Shown: positions 35,491 through 43,856 of the stretch, piece by piece
Layout of the letters: each line of letters starts with the position of its first letter
How positions within the stretch are numbered: position 1 is the first letter of the stretch
Program-made: the position numbers and the translations under genes
Notes under the pieces: generated by a model
The model's database searches: none
What the model was told of the DNA's origin: nothing
The model's input: the letters and a program-made list of their open reading frames with translations, nothing else
Origin: Leuconostoc holzapfelii
Lineage (GTDB): Bacteria; Bacillota; Bacilli; Lactobacillales; Lactobacillaceae
Reading direction: 5' to 3'
DNA length: 64,000 nt
Assembly: GCF_012396485.1 (NCBI RefSeq)
Contig: NZ_JAAXPO010000005.1
Coordinates: 108,779-172,778 of the forward strand

Positions 35491-36135
35491 TTAGAGTAAA
35501 GTTACTTCGCGCTTATTGAGCATAATCACGCCACTTAAAGTTAATTTTTTCAACAGACGACTTAAGGTTTCTGGGGCAATTTGTAACGATGCGGCCAGTT
35601 CTTTTTTCGTGACGGTGAGATGGAAAGTATTGGTTTGCTGTGAAGCGGCAATATCTTGGAGATATTGTAGTAAGCGTTCATCAGCGTTTTGAAGCGATAA
35701 GCTGATTTGTCGTTGTTCGAGTGCCGTGAGTCGTTCACCATAGGTGTTAAGCATTCTAATGGCGAGGTCGGTATTAGCGTGTAATAATTTTTGAAAATCT
35801 GCACGTCGAATCATGCACACGTGTGAGTCCACTTTGGCGCGGGCAAAGTGATGGTGTCTGGTATCGGTAAATAACGCAGCTTCAATATCCATTTGATGCG
35901 CGTGTAAGGAATAGAGCAATAATTCTTGACCATTGTCGTTGACGTTAAAGATGTCGACTTGACCAGAGTCAACCAAGATGAGTGCAGATAAATCATCATC
36001 TGGTTCATAGATATAACTGCCGGCAGGGTAACTTTTTTGGTGAACGGAAATATTGACTAGTTGGGTGATTAAATCTTCTGATAACTGTGAAAAGATTGGG
36101 GCTGCTTTAACGCAGGCAAATTCAGAATGTGACAT
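35491..36135 (-). CDS. Crp/Fnr-family regulator with two cysteines (FLP-like)
   Basis: A 214-residue regulator: cyclic-nucleotide-binding-like beta roll (~10-130), dimer helix (~130-155) and a winged helix-turn-helix (VTKKELAASLQIAPETLSRLLKKL). The recognition helix has E-x-x-S-R, the FNR-type set that reads TTGA half-sites. It lacks the four-cysteine Fe-S cluster of FNR and has only two cysteines, Cys8 and Cys107, closely matching the spacing of the redox-switch cysteines described for the FLP protein of Lactobacillus casei (Cys5 and Cys102). It is divergent from NADH oxidase, with an FNR-like box between. Likely a disulfide-based oxygen or redox sensor. Confidence 0.88.
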   Translation of the reverse strand: MSHSEFACVKAAPIFSQLSEDLITQLVNISVHQKSYPAGSYIYEPDDDLSALILVDSGQVDIFNVNDNGQELLLYSLHAHQMDIEAALFTDTRHHHFARAKVDSHVCMIRRADFQKLLHANTDLAIRMLNTYGERLTALEQRQISLSLQNADERLLQYLQDIAASQQTNTFHLTVTKKELAASLQIAPETLSRLLKKLTLSGVIMLNKREVTLL

Positions 36136-36148
36136 TTTTCACTCTTTC

Positions 36149-36162
36149 TTGACATAAGTCAA
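36149..36162. promoter_or_regulatory. FNR/FLP-like operator
   Basis: TTGAC-ATAA-GTCAA is a perfect 5-4-5 inverted repeat between the divergent regulator and nox genes. If nox starts at ~36197, seven bases after TACAAT, the box centre is at -41.5, the classic class II activator position. It also overlaps the likely promoter of the regulator gene on the other strand, so autoregulation is possible. Confidence 0.75.
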
Positions 36163-36184
36163 TTTATTTAGGGTAAATTGATTA

Positions 36185-36190
36185 TACAAT
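36185..36190 (+). promoter_or_regulatory. -10 box of nox
   Basis: TACAAT at 36185-36190 without a good -35, as expected for a promoter that relies on an activator bound just upstream. A leader of ~33 bases with GGAGGA at 36219-36224 follows. Confidence 0.6.
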
Positions 36191-36229
36191 AAAAACATCA
36201 AGAACGGAAAGTTCTCATGGAGGATACAC

Positions 36230-37585
36230 ATGAAAGTTGTTATTATTGGCTCAACCCACGCAGGAACTGCGACAATCAAATCAATTAAAAACCATTATCC
36301 AGAGGCTGAAATTGATGTTTATGAGAAGAATGATAATGTGTCTTTTTTATCATGCGGTATTGCGTTAACCGTGCAGGGTGAAGTTAAAAACATTGAGGAT
36401 CTCTTCTATTCATCACCTGAAATCTTGCGTGATTTGGGTGCTAACATTCACATGAAACACGAAGTGACGGCAGTTGACACAGCAAATAAAACGGTTACTG
36501 TGACCGATTTGACGACACAAACTGTCACAACAGTATCTTATGATAAGTTGGTTGCTACCACCGGCTCTTGGCCAGTTGTGCCACCAATTCCAGGCATTGA
36601 AGATGAGAGAATTGTTTTATCAAAGAATTACACGCATGCTAAAGCTTTGATTAGTTACGCTAATGATCCCAAGATTCGACGTGTCGTGATTATCGGTGGT
36701 GGTTACATTGGCACAGAACTCGTTGAAGCTTTCAATGTGAAAGGCCGTGAAGTCACGTTAATTGATAATCAACCAACGGTTTTAAATCGATACTTTGATG
36801 AAGCGTTTACCAAGAACGTCGCCGACTTATTTACTGCACATGGTGTCACAGTGGCCACGGGTCAACTTGTGCAAAGCTTTGAAAATACACCTGAGGCAGT
36901 CATCGTAAAAACTGACCAATCAGAATTTGCAGCGGACTTGGTCGTGATGTCTGTTGGTTTTCGACCAAATACACAACTATTTGCTGGTCAACTGGACATG
37001 ATGCCAAACGGCGCTCTTTTGGTGAATGACTACATGCAAACGAGTCAACCTGATGTCTATGCTGCGGGCGACTCAGTGGCTGTGCACTACAATCCAACTG
37101 GCGAAAACGCCTACATTCCATTGGCGACCAACGCGGTCCGGCAAGGCACACTGATTGGTTATAACCTCGTGAAGCCAACGGTGAAGTACATGGGAACCCA
37201 GTCAACGTCCGGTTTAAAGTTATATGATTTAAACATGGCTTCTTCTGGCTTAACTGAAGCGCATGCTAAAGAACTTGGCCTAGACGCTGCAAGCTTAACA
37301 ATGACAGATAATTTCCGACCAGAATTCATGTCATCAACAGCGCCTGTTTTAATGACAATTACTTGGGAAAAGACAACCCAGCGCATCTTAGGTGTGCAAC
37401 TACAAAGTAAATACGATATTTCACAATCTGCAAATACTGCCTCGGTTGCGATTCAAAATCGTATGACTTTGACCGACTTAGCATTTGTCGATATGCTGTT
37501 CCAACCATGGTTTGATCGACCATTTAATTATTTGAACCTACTCGCCCAAGCGGCGTTGGCACAAGCGGACAAAACTGACGCATAA
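36230..37585 (+). CDS. nox: NADH oxidase (H2O-forming type)
   Basis: FAD enzyme of the pyridine nucleotide-disulfide family that reduces O2 with NADH, regenerating NAD+. The 451-residue protein has the N-terminal FAD loop VVIIGSTHAGTAT, the single redox cysteine at residue 42 (FLSCGIAL), the NADH loop VVIIGGGYIGTELVE and the second FAD contact VYAAGDSVAV. Cys42 is the residue that forms the sulfenic acid in water-forming Nox. CoA-disulfide reductases share this layout and are the main alternative. Controlled from a promoter with an FNR-like box, consistent with a response to oxygen. Confidence 0.9.
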   Translation: MKVVIIGSTHAGTATIKSIKNHYPEAEIDVYEKNDNVSFLSCGIALTVQGEVKNIEDLFYSSPEILRDLGANIHMKHEVTAVDTANKTVTVTDLTTQTVTTVSYDKLVATTGSWPVVPPIPGIEDERIVLSKNYTHAKALISYANDPKIRRVVIIGGGYIGTELVEAFNVKGREVTLIDNQPTVLNRYFDEAFTKNVADLFTAHGVTVATGQLVQSFENTPEAVIVKTDQSEFAADLVVMSVGFRPNTQLFAGQLDMMPNGALLVNDYMQTSQPDVYAAGDSVAVHYNPTGENAYIPLATNAVRQGTLIGYNLVKPTVKYMGTQSTSGLKLYDLNMASSGLTEAHAKELGLDAASLTMTDNFRPEFMSSTAPVLMTITWEKTTQRILGVQLQSKYDISQSANTASVAIQNRMTLTDLAFVDMLFQPWFDRPFNYLNLLAQAALAQADKTDA

Positions 37586-37610
37586 AAACATGGCAACGCC
37601 ACGCATTTGA

Positions 37611-37636
37611 AACCATGACGCAAGTCGTGGTTTTTT
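37611..37636 (+). terminator. Terminator after nox
   Basis: A 9-bp stem (37611-37619 with 37624-37632, one G-T pair) with a 4-base loop, followed by T residues. Confidence 0.82.
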
Positions 37637-37714
37637 CAATTGTCAAGAATATTACAGTGGCGGATAATCCACAAAAAAGGATAGCGCCTGAACGATTTTC
37701 GGGTTACAATACTC

Positions 37715-37742
37715 TTGTAATAAGATGTATTACATTTAGAAT
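37715..37742 (+). promoter_or_regulatory. Promoter and palindromic operator of the pectate lyase gene
   Basis: TTGTAA (37715-37720) and TAGAAT (37737-37742) are 16 bases apart. A perfect 7-5-7 inverted repeat, TGTAATA-N5-TATTACA at 37716-37734, overlaps the -35 box and spacer. A dimeric regulator bound there would block RNA polymerase; no regulator gene is adjacent, so its identity is unknown. Confidence 0.65.
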
Positions 37743-37779
37743 TTTTGTCGCTTGGTTTTCAAAGTACAGGAGAAAAATA

Positions 37780-39063
37780 ATGAAAAAAGCCGAACGCTCA
37801 AAGTTGTTTTCAGCAACTGTGATGGCAGGAATGCTTGCATTATCCGTAACGACTGGGTTGCGCGACGTGCACGCAGACATGTCTGGTTATGCAGCCCAAA
37901 CAGCCAGCACTGTTGGTGGCTTTGGTGGCAATACGACCGGTGGTAGCCAGGCTACTGCGGCACATACCTATACGGTCACAGATCGTGCGTCGTTGTTAAA
38001 AGCCTTGGGTGGTGAAAATAACGCGACCCCGAAAATTATTTACGTTTCTGGTAAAATTGACATGAATGTCAATGACCAAGGACAAACGCTTACCGCAGCA
38101 GATTATGCGCAAGGTACTGGGTATAATTTTGAGCGCTATTTAGCGGCCTATGCGCCAAGTACTTGGGGCAAGAAAAAATTGAGTGGTGTGCAAGAAGCTG
38201 ATCGCTTGCAAGCGCAAAAAAACCAAGCCGCCCAAGTTGTCGTTAAAGTACCAGCTAACACGACGATCATCGGTGAACCAGGCGCCCAGTTTATTGGTGG
38301 TAACCTTGTGATTCAAAAAGGTAATGTCATTGTTCGCAACCTTTATTTTGAAACACCATATGATGATTTTCCACAATGGGATCCAACGGATGAAAGTACG
38401 GGAAATTGGAACTCCCAGTATGATGCGATCTCTGTCCAAGGCGCAAGTAACGTCTGGTTAGACCATAATACCTTTGATGATGGGACGCATCCGGATGCGC
38501 AAAATGGCACCTACTATGGACGTGAGTATCAACACCATGATGGGGACACGGATTTCACGAATGGCGCAAATAATATCACGGTTTCGGACAATATTTACCG
38601 AAACCACGATAAAACCATGTTGATTGGTAACAGTGACACGAAAACCACTGATGCGGGAAAATTGCACGTCACGGTCACACATAATTTGTTTGAAAATACG
38701 GTGCAACGAACACCACGTGTACGCTATGGTGAAGTGCAAGTGGTCAACAACTTATACCAAAATGATGGCACGAGCTCATACAAATTTAAGTATGCTTGGG
38801 GCTTAGGTAAAAACGCCCAAATTGCCGCCCAAAACAATGTGTTAAATATTGCGAATGCGTCGGCTCCAGACATCATTAGTAAGCTTAAAGGCACACAATT
38901 GTCTGATTCTGGTACGCAATTTAATGGTGCAAGCGTGAGTGCCTCAACACTAAGCCACACTGCGCCAATTACTTGGCAACCCACGGCACCAGCCATTTTA
39001 ACACCGACTAATCAAGTACAAGCTACGGTGATGAGTCAGGCGGGGGCAGATGTTTTAAAATAA
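37780..39063 (+). CDS. Secreted pectate lyase, family PL1
   Basis: A 427-residue extracellular enzyme that cleaves polygalacturonate by beta-elimination, with Ca2+. A signal peptide covers residues 1-~33 (basic start, hydrophobic core, cleavage after VHA). The parallel beta-helix has the PL1 signatures: DAISVQGASNVWLDHNTFDDG, a Ca-binding region with DGDTDFTNGANNITVSDNI, and the catalytic-arginine segment VQRTPRVRYGEVQVVNNLY. AGGAG at 37768-37772 decides the ATG at 37780 over in-frame codons further up. Suggests life on plant material. Confidence 0.93.
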   Translation: MKKAERSKLFSATVMAGMLALSVTTGLRDVHADMSGYAAQTASTVGGFGGNTTGGSQATAAHTYTVTDRASLLKALGGENNATPKIIYVSGKIDMNVNDQGQTLTAADYAQGTGYNFERYLAAYAPSTWGKKKLSGVQEADRLQAQKNQAAQVVVKVPANTTIIGEPGAQFIGGNLVIQKGNVIVRNLYFETPYDDFPQWDPTDESTGNWNSQYDAISVQGASNVWLDHNTFDDGTHPDAQNGTYYGREYQHHDGDTDFTNGANNITVSDNIYRNHDKTMLIGNSDTKTTDAGKLHVTVTHNLFENTVQRTPRVRYGEVQVVNNLYQNDGTSSYKFKYAWGLGKNAQIAAQNNVLNIANASAPDIISKLKGTQLSDSGTQFNGASVSASTLSHTAPITWQPTAPAILTPTNQVQATVMSQAGADVLK

Positions 39064-39077
39064 AAGAGGATTTAAAG

Positions 39078-39098
39078 AGACGCGCTAGCGTCTTTTTT
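39078..39098 (+). terminator. Terminator after the pectate lyase gene
   Basis: AGACGC (39078-39083) pairs with GCGTCT (39088-39093) over a 4-base loop and is followed by T residues. Confidence 0.85.
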
Positions 39099-39155
39099 GA
39101 TTGCCAAACAAAAGGGCAGTTTATAACAAAATGGCAAACGTTAATCATTTTTGGT

Positions 39156-39184
39156 TTGACTTTTCTATCGTCTTTTTCTACAAT
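39156..39184 (+). promoter_or_regulatory. Promoter of cfa
   Basis: TTGACT (39156-39161) and TACAAT (39179-39184) are 17 bases apart, 26 bases before the start codon. Confidence 0.8.
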
Positions 39185-39210
39185 GCAAGGTATAAAGCAA
39201 AGGGGAAAAC

Positions 39211-40407
39211 ATGTTAGATAAAACAATCTATAAGCAAATTTTCAAAGCAAGTTTTAACGCCCCAATCGACGTTGAATTCTGGGATGGTGAGCAAGTGAGT
39301 TACGGTGAGGGAGAACCCATTGCAAAAATTATACTCCATGAGCTCATCCCCATTAAGGACATTATGGCACACGCTTCGCTGACTTTTGGTGAAGCGTACA
39401 TGGCTGGTACGATTGAAATTCAAGGGAACCTGCAACAACTCGTGACAGCCGTTTACCAATCCAAGGATAGTTTTTTAAACAATGCGCAGTTTAAAAAATT
39501 CCTACCCAAACGCTCCCATTCAGAAAAAACAAGTAAAACAGATGTGCAAAGTCACTACGATATTGGGAATGATTTTTATGAGATGTGGCTTGATCCGACA
39601 CTCACTTATTCGTGTGCCTACTTTGCCAGCGACTCGGATTCCCTTGAAGACGCGCAATGGAACAAAGTTCATCACATTTTAAACAAATTAAACGCACAAC
39701 CAGGCGAGACACTACTCGATATTGGGTGTGGTTGGGGTACGTTGCTTTTTACTGCCGCCAAGGAATATGGGTTAAAAGCAACAGGGGTGACTTTGAGTCA
39801 ACAACAATATGATTATGTGAATCAAAACATTGCTGATGAAGGCTTAACAGATCAAGTCACCGTTTTTCTGAAAGATTATCGTGAAATTCAGCAAACGTAT
39901 GATCACGTGACCTCGGTGGGAATGTTTGAACATGTCGGGAAGGAAAATCTTGGTGAATACTTTGCGCAAGTCAGTGATCGCCTGGTGCCAAATGGGACAG
40001 CGTTAATTCATGGGATTACAGGGCAACACGAAGGCGCTGGCGTAGATGAATGGATTAACCAATATATTTTCCCAGGTGGTTATATTCCAAATATTGCTGA
40101 AAATCTCACCCATATTATGCATACTGCCTTACAGGTAGATGATTTAGAACCATTACGCCGTCATTATCAAAAAACACTTGAAATCTGGACGCAGAATTTT
40201 CATGATGTTAGTGAAGTGGTGATTGCCCGATATGGTGAACGTTTTTATCGCATGTGGGATTTGTATTTGCAAGCTTGCGCTGCCTCGTTTGAAGCAGGGA
40301 ATATCGATGTTGTCCAATATCTGTTAACAAAAGGCCCATCAGGGGCTGAGTTGCCGATGACGAGAGACTATATTTATCATGCCGATGTGGCACATGGCGT
40401 GAAGTGA
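39211..40407 (+). CDS. cfa: Cyclopropane-fatty-acyl-phospholipid synthase
   Basis: Adds a methylene group from SAM to the double bonds of membrane phospholipid acyl chains. The 398-residue protein has the N-terminal lipid-binding region, the segment [21 protein letters not shown], the SAM motif [12 protein letters not shown] and [12 protein letters not shown], all hallmark CFA synthase blocks. AAAGGGG precedes the ATG. Monocistronic, with a strong promoter and a terminator; cfa is commonly linked to acid and stationary-phase tolerance. Confidence 0.95.
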   Translation: MLDKTIYKQIFKASFNAPIDVEFWDGEQVSYGEGEPIAKIILHELIPIKDIMAHASLTFGEAYMAGTIEIQGNLQQLVTAVYQSKDSFLNNAQFKKFLPKRSHSEKTSKTDVQSHYDIGNDFYEMWLDPTLTYSCAYFASDSDSLEDAQWNKVHHILNKLNAQPGETLLDIGCGWGTLLFTAAKEYGLKATGVTLSQQQYDYVNQNIADEGLTDQVTVFLKDYREIQQTYDHVTSVGMFEHVGKENLGEYFAQVSDRLVPNGTALIHGITGQHEGAGVDEWINQYIFPGGYIPNIAENLTHIMHTALQVDDLEPLRRHYQKTLEIWTQNFHDVSEVVIARYGERFYRMWDLYLQACAASFEAGNIDVVQYLLTKGPSGAELPMTRDYIYHADVAHGVK

Positions 40408-40409
40408 AA

Positions 40410-40442
40410 AAAGCTATTGCAGCAATGTTGCAATAGCTTTTT
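40410..40442 (+). terminator. Terminator after cfa
   Basis: A perfect 12-bp stem (40410-40421 with 40429-40440) is followed by T residues. Confidence 0.87.
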
Positions 40443-40477
40443 CTTTAAAATTAACTTGTTACATCATACACAAGTGC

Positions 40478-40519
40478 TTGACTTTTAAAATTAATGGGAC
40501 TATATTGAAAACGTTTACA
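40478..40519 (+). promoter_or_regulatory. Promoter of gnd with a cre site
   Basis: TTGACT (40478-40483) and TATATT (40501-40506) are 17 bases apart. A 15-base match to the CcpA-binding consensus WTGNAANCGNWNNCW at 40505-40519 overlaps the end of the -10 box and the expected start of transcription at about 40513. A cre in this position normally represses. Confidence 0.8.
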
Positions 40520-40556
40520 GGATCTAAATTTTAAATTGAACCAGAAAGAGGTAAGT

Positions 40557-41984
40557 ATGACAGTAGCAGATTTTGGCGTCGTTGGCTTGGCAGTGATGGG
40601 CCGTAATTTAGCGCTCAATATTGAATCACGCGGCTATCAAGTGGCGTTGTATAACCGCTCTTATGAGCGCACAGCTGATTTGGTAGCTAAGCATCCCGAA
40701 AAACAATTTGTCCCAAGTGAAACGGTCGCTGATTTTGTCGCCAGTATTAAAACGCCACGGCGTATTTTGTTAATGGTCAAAGCCGGGCAAGGCACAGACG
40801 CCGTCATTGATGAACTCTTGCCTCACTTAACTGCTGGGGATATGCTCATTGATGGTGGGAATACTTTCTTTGAAGATACTATGCGTCGGTCTGAAAAGTT
40901 GGCGCAATCTGGGATTAACTTCATTGGGATGGGCGTCTCCGGCGGTGAGTTAGGGGCTTTGCAAGGCCCATCTTTAATGCCAGGTGGCCAACGTGAGGCG
41001 TATGAACTGGTTGCGCCAATTTTGACTCAAATTGCAGCCAAGGCGCCAGAAGATGGTAAGCCGACGGTGACTTATGTTGGGCCAAACGGTGCGGGCCATT
41101 ATGTTAAAATGGTGCACAACGGGATTGAGTACGGCGATATGCAGCTCATTTCTGAATCTTATGATATTTTAAAGCGTGTGCTGCAACTTGATCAATCAGC
41201 GTTAGCGGCAACATTTTTGGATTGGCATCAGGGTGAGTTGAATTCTTATTTGACAGAAATTACGGCCGATATTTTGACTCGGACCGATGATCTAGGTACC
41301 GGACAACCCATCGTCGACGTTATTTTGGATCGCGCGGGCAATAAGGGCACTGGCAAGTGGTCATCCCAATCAGCATTGGCGATTGGTGCGCCACAATCCT
41401 TAATTACAGAATCTGTCTATGCGCGTTATTTGTCAGCCATGAAGGCCGACCGTTTAGCTGCTGCTGAAGTATTGACTGGTCCGGACTTTAAGTTTACCGG
41501 CGATGTTGAAGCGACGAAAGAAGATATTCGTCAAGCACTTTACTTCGGTAAAATTATGTCGTACGCGCAAGGGTTTGATCAATTACGCATGGCATCTGAT
41601 TTTTATGAGTGGGATTTGCCATTTGGCGAGCTGGCACAATTATGGCGTGCGGGGGCCATTATTCGGGCCCAATTCTTGCAAAAAATTACGGATGCCTATG
41701 CAGCACAACCTGATTTACACAACTTATTATTGGATGATTATTTCCAAAATATTGCGGCTTCCTATCAAGCAGCCACGCGTCGGGTGATTAGCCTAGCTGT
41801 GCAAGCAGGTATTCCAACACCTTCACTTTCAGCAGCGATTGGCTACTATGATGCCTATCGTTCAGCGGTCTTGCCTGCTAACCTCATTCAAGCACAACGT
41901 GATTATTTTGGGGCACACACCTATGAACGGACTGATCGACCAGCCGGAGAGATGTACCACTATCCATGGTATGACGAAGCTTAA
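40557..41984 (+). CDS. gnd: 6-phosphogluconate dehydrogenase, decarboxylating
   Basis: Oxidises 6-phosphogluconate to ribulose 5-phosphate and CO2 with NADP+, the entry to the pentose phosphate or phosphoketolase route that heterofermentative lactic bacteria depend on. The 475-residue protein shows [19 protein letters not shown] (NADP loop), [21 protein letters not shown], the catalytic lysine in [17 protein letters not shown] and [12 protein letters not shown]. The ATG at 40557 follows AAAGAGG. Transcribed alone from a promoter with a cre site. Confidence 0.96.
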   Translation: MTVADFGVVGLAVMGRNLALNIESRGYQVALYNRSYERTADLVAKHPEKQFVPSETVADFVASIKTPRRILLMVKAGQGTDAVIDELLPHLTAGDMLIDGGNTFFEDTMRRSEKLAQSGINFIGMGVSGGELGALQGPSLMPGGQREAYELVAPILTQIAAKAPEDGKPTVTYVGPNGAGHYVKMVHNGIEYGDMQLISESYDILKRVLQLDQSALAATFLDWHQGELNSYLTEITADILTRTDDLGTGQPIVDVILDRAGNKGTGKWSSQSALAIGAPQSLITESVYARYLSAMKADRLAAAEVLTGPDFKFTGDVEATKEDIRQALYFGKIMSYAQGFDQLRMASDFYEWDLPFGELAQLWRAGAIIRAQFLQKITDAYAAQPDLHNLLLDDYFQNIAASYQAATRRVISLAVQAGIPTPSLSAAIGYYDAYRSAVLPANLIQAQRDYFGAHTYERTDRPAGEMYHYPWYDEA

Positions 41985-42001
41985 AAAACATTATTACACA
42001 A

Positions 42002-42032
42002 ACAACAGACACACTGTGCCTGTTGTTTTTTT
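42002..42032 (+). terminator. Terminator after gnd
   Basis: ACAACAG (42002-42008) pairs with CTGTTGT (42020-42026), with a further CAC/GTG inner pairing, and a T-run follows. Confidence 0.82.
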
Positions 42033-42038
42033 GTGACG

Positions 42039-42080
42039 TTAACACCGTTTTAACATCCCAGTTGTTAAGATAACGTTATC
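42039..42080 (+). promoter_or_regulatory. Candidate KdpE-binding region upstream of kdp
   Basis: TTAACA occurs at 42039-42044 and again at 42050-42055, an 11-base period expected for tandem OmpR-family binding, and the inverse TGTTAA lies at 42063-42068. A 12-base perfect palindrome (GATAAC-GTTATC) follows at 42069-42080. The core promoter itself is not clear. AAAGGAGG lies just before kdpF. Confidence 0.4.
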
Positions 42081-42101
42081 AAAAAAAGGAGGCACATCAC
42101 C

Positions 42102-42188
42102 ATGCTGTTGACGTTATTAGGCGGACTGGTCGTTGTTGGCTTAGTGAGTTATTTATTTTACATTTTAATGTGGGGAGATCGATCATGA
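42102..42188 (+). CDS. kdpF: KdpF, small stabilising subunit of the Kdp complex
   Basis: A 28-residue, one-helix peptide (hydrophobic LLGGLVVVGLVSYLFYIL, then MWGDRS) directly before kdpA, the size and position of KdpF, which stabilises the KdpABC potassium pump. AAGGAGG at about 42087-42093 precedes the ATG. Its stop overlaps the kdpA start by 4 bases (ATGA). Confidence 0.85.
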   Translation: MLLTLLGGLVVVGLVSYLFYILMWGDRS

Positions 42189-43846
42189 TTTGGTGGCGAG
42201 ATGTCTTAATTATTGGCCTGATTGTTGGTCTTTCTATCCCGCTCGGGCGTTATCTTGCTGCTGTGATGACGGGTCAAAAAGTTTGGTTAAGCGTGGTTTT
42301 CCAACCAGTTGAAAAACGCATTTATCGCTTTCTCGGGTATCCTGATACGCCTGATGACATGACGGGCCGCCAATTTGTGGCGGCCATTGTGGCATTTAGT
42401 GCCATCAGTCTTGCTGTTGTCATGGGGGTATTGATGACACAGCAGTGGCTGCCATTCAACCCCAATCACGCGCATAACGTCCCTTGGGATTTGGCCTTGA
42501 ACACAGCCATGAGCTTTGTGACGAATACGGACTGGCAAGCCTATTCCGGCGAAACAGCGATGTCTTACTTATCACAATTTATGGTGTTGACCACCCAGAA
42601 TTTTGTTTCGGCAGCTGTTGGGGTCGCAGGCTTACTGGCGGTCATTTGCGGTTTTTCACGCAAGGAAAGTGCCACGATTGGTAATTTTTGGGTCGATGTG
42701 ACGCGCTTTACCTTATATGTTCTTGTCCCACTGAGCGTTGTCTTAACGTTATTGATTGTGAGTCAAGGCGGTGTGCAGAATTTTGCTGCCAATCATTTGG
42801 TGCAAGGGACGCAATTGCCATCCGGGCCAGCTTCGAGCCAGTTTGCTATTTCTTTGTTGGGGAGTAACGGCGGTGGCTTCTTTGGTGCAAATGCCGGTGC
42901 ATTATTTCACAATCCCACAGGTTTAAGTAATTTATTTGAGAGTGTAGCGATTGTCCTGCTGCCCGCTGGATTAGTGGTCATGTTTGGCCAAATGGTCGGT
43001 CGCCGGCAGGCGTTTGTCTTGTATGCCGTGATGTTAGGCATTTTAGTGTTGGCCATTATTGGGACGACGTTGTCTGAATTACATCTTGGTCAGCACGTCG
43101 CCGGGGTGGCTGGATCAACGGCATTTGAAGGCAAGAATGTTGTCAACGGCATTGGGTTGTCAGCGTTATGGAATACTTTATCGACCGCTGTTTCCAATGG
43201 GTCAGTGAACGCGTCGCTAGATAGTTTCACGCCATTGGGTGGGCTCATTCCGATGTTGTTGATGCAACTCGGTGAGATTGTATTTGGTGGTGTTGGTTCT
43301 GGTTTATATGGCATGTTAAGCTTTGTGCTACTCACTGTGTTCATCAGTGGTTTAATGGTTGGCCGGACACCAGAATATCTGGGTAAAAAGATTGCGGCTT
43401 ATGATATGAAAATGGTCTCATTAGCCATTCTTTTACCCCCTGTTTTGACATTAACCAGTACCGCTATCGCCGTGAGTTGGCCGGGGATTGGGGCAAGTTT
43501 GACCAACACTGGCGCGCATGGTTTTTCAGAAATTTTGTATGCTTTTTCATCAATGGGCAATAATAATGGTTCGTCGTTTGGTGGCTTTAATGGCAATCAA
43601 CTGATGGTCAACGTGGTTGGGGCCGTACTCATGGGCTGCACACGCTTTGTGCCACTCATTGCGATGGTCTGCTTGGGGGCCAATTTGGCTAAGAAGAAGC
43701 AAATGGCGACTTCAAGTGGTACTTTACGGACAGATACTGGTCTCTTTGCCGTACTATTGCTATTTATCATCTTATTGATAGGGGCATTGAATTTTGTGCC
43801 CGCACTTGTTTTGGGGCCAATTGCCGATTTTCTCACGGCAAGGTAA
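42185..43846 (+). CDS. kdpA: Potassium-transporting ATPase, channel subunit
   Basis: The 553-residue KdpA carries K+ through the membrane in the high-affinity Kdp pump. Ten hydrophobic segments are visible. Selectivity-filter-type loops include [42 protein letters not shown] and [13 protein letters not shown], matching the four pore loops of the family. The ATG at 42185 is preferred, overlapping the kdpF stop; ten bases separate it from kdpB. Confidence 0.95.
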   Translation: MIWWRDVLIIGLIVGLSIPLGRYLAAVMTGQKVWLSVVFQPVEKRIYRFLGYPDTPDDMTGRQFVAAIVAFSAISLAVVMGVLMTQQWLPFNPNHAHNVPWDLALNTAMSFVTNTDWQAYSGETAMSYLSQFMVLTTQNFVSAAVGVAGLLAVICGFSRKESATIGNFWVDVTRFTLYVLVPLSVVLTLLIVSQGGVQNFAANHLVQGTQLPSGPASSQFAISLLGSNGGGFFGANAGALFHNPTGLSNLFESVAIVLLPAGLVVMFGQMVGRRQAFVLYAVMLGILVLAIIGTTLSELHLGQHVAGVAGSTAFEGKNVVNGIGLSALWNTLSTAVSNGSVNASLDSFTPLGGLIPMLLMQLGEIVFGGVGSGLYGMLSFVLLTVFISGLMVGRTPEYLGKKIAAYDMKMVSLAILLPPVLTLTSTAIAVSWPGIGASLTNTGAHGFSEILYAFSSMGNNNGSSFGGFNGNQLMVNVVGAVLMGCTRFVPLIAMVCLGANLAKKKQMATSSGTLRTDTGLFAVLLLFIILLIGALNFVPALVLGPIADFLTAR

Positions 43847-43856
43847 GGAGAATATG

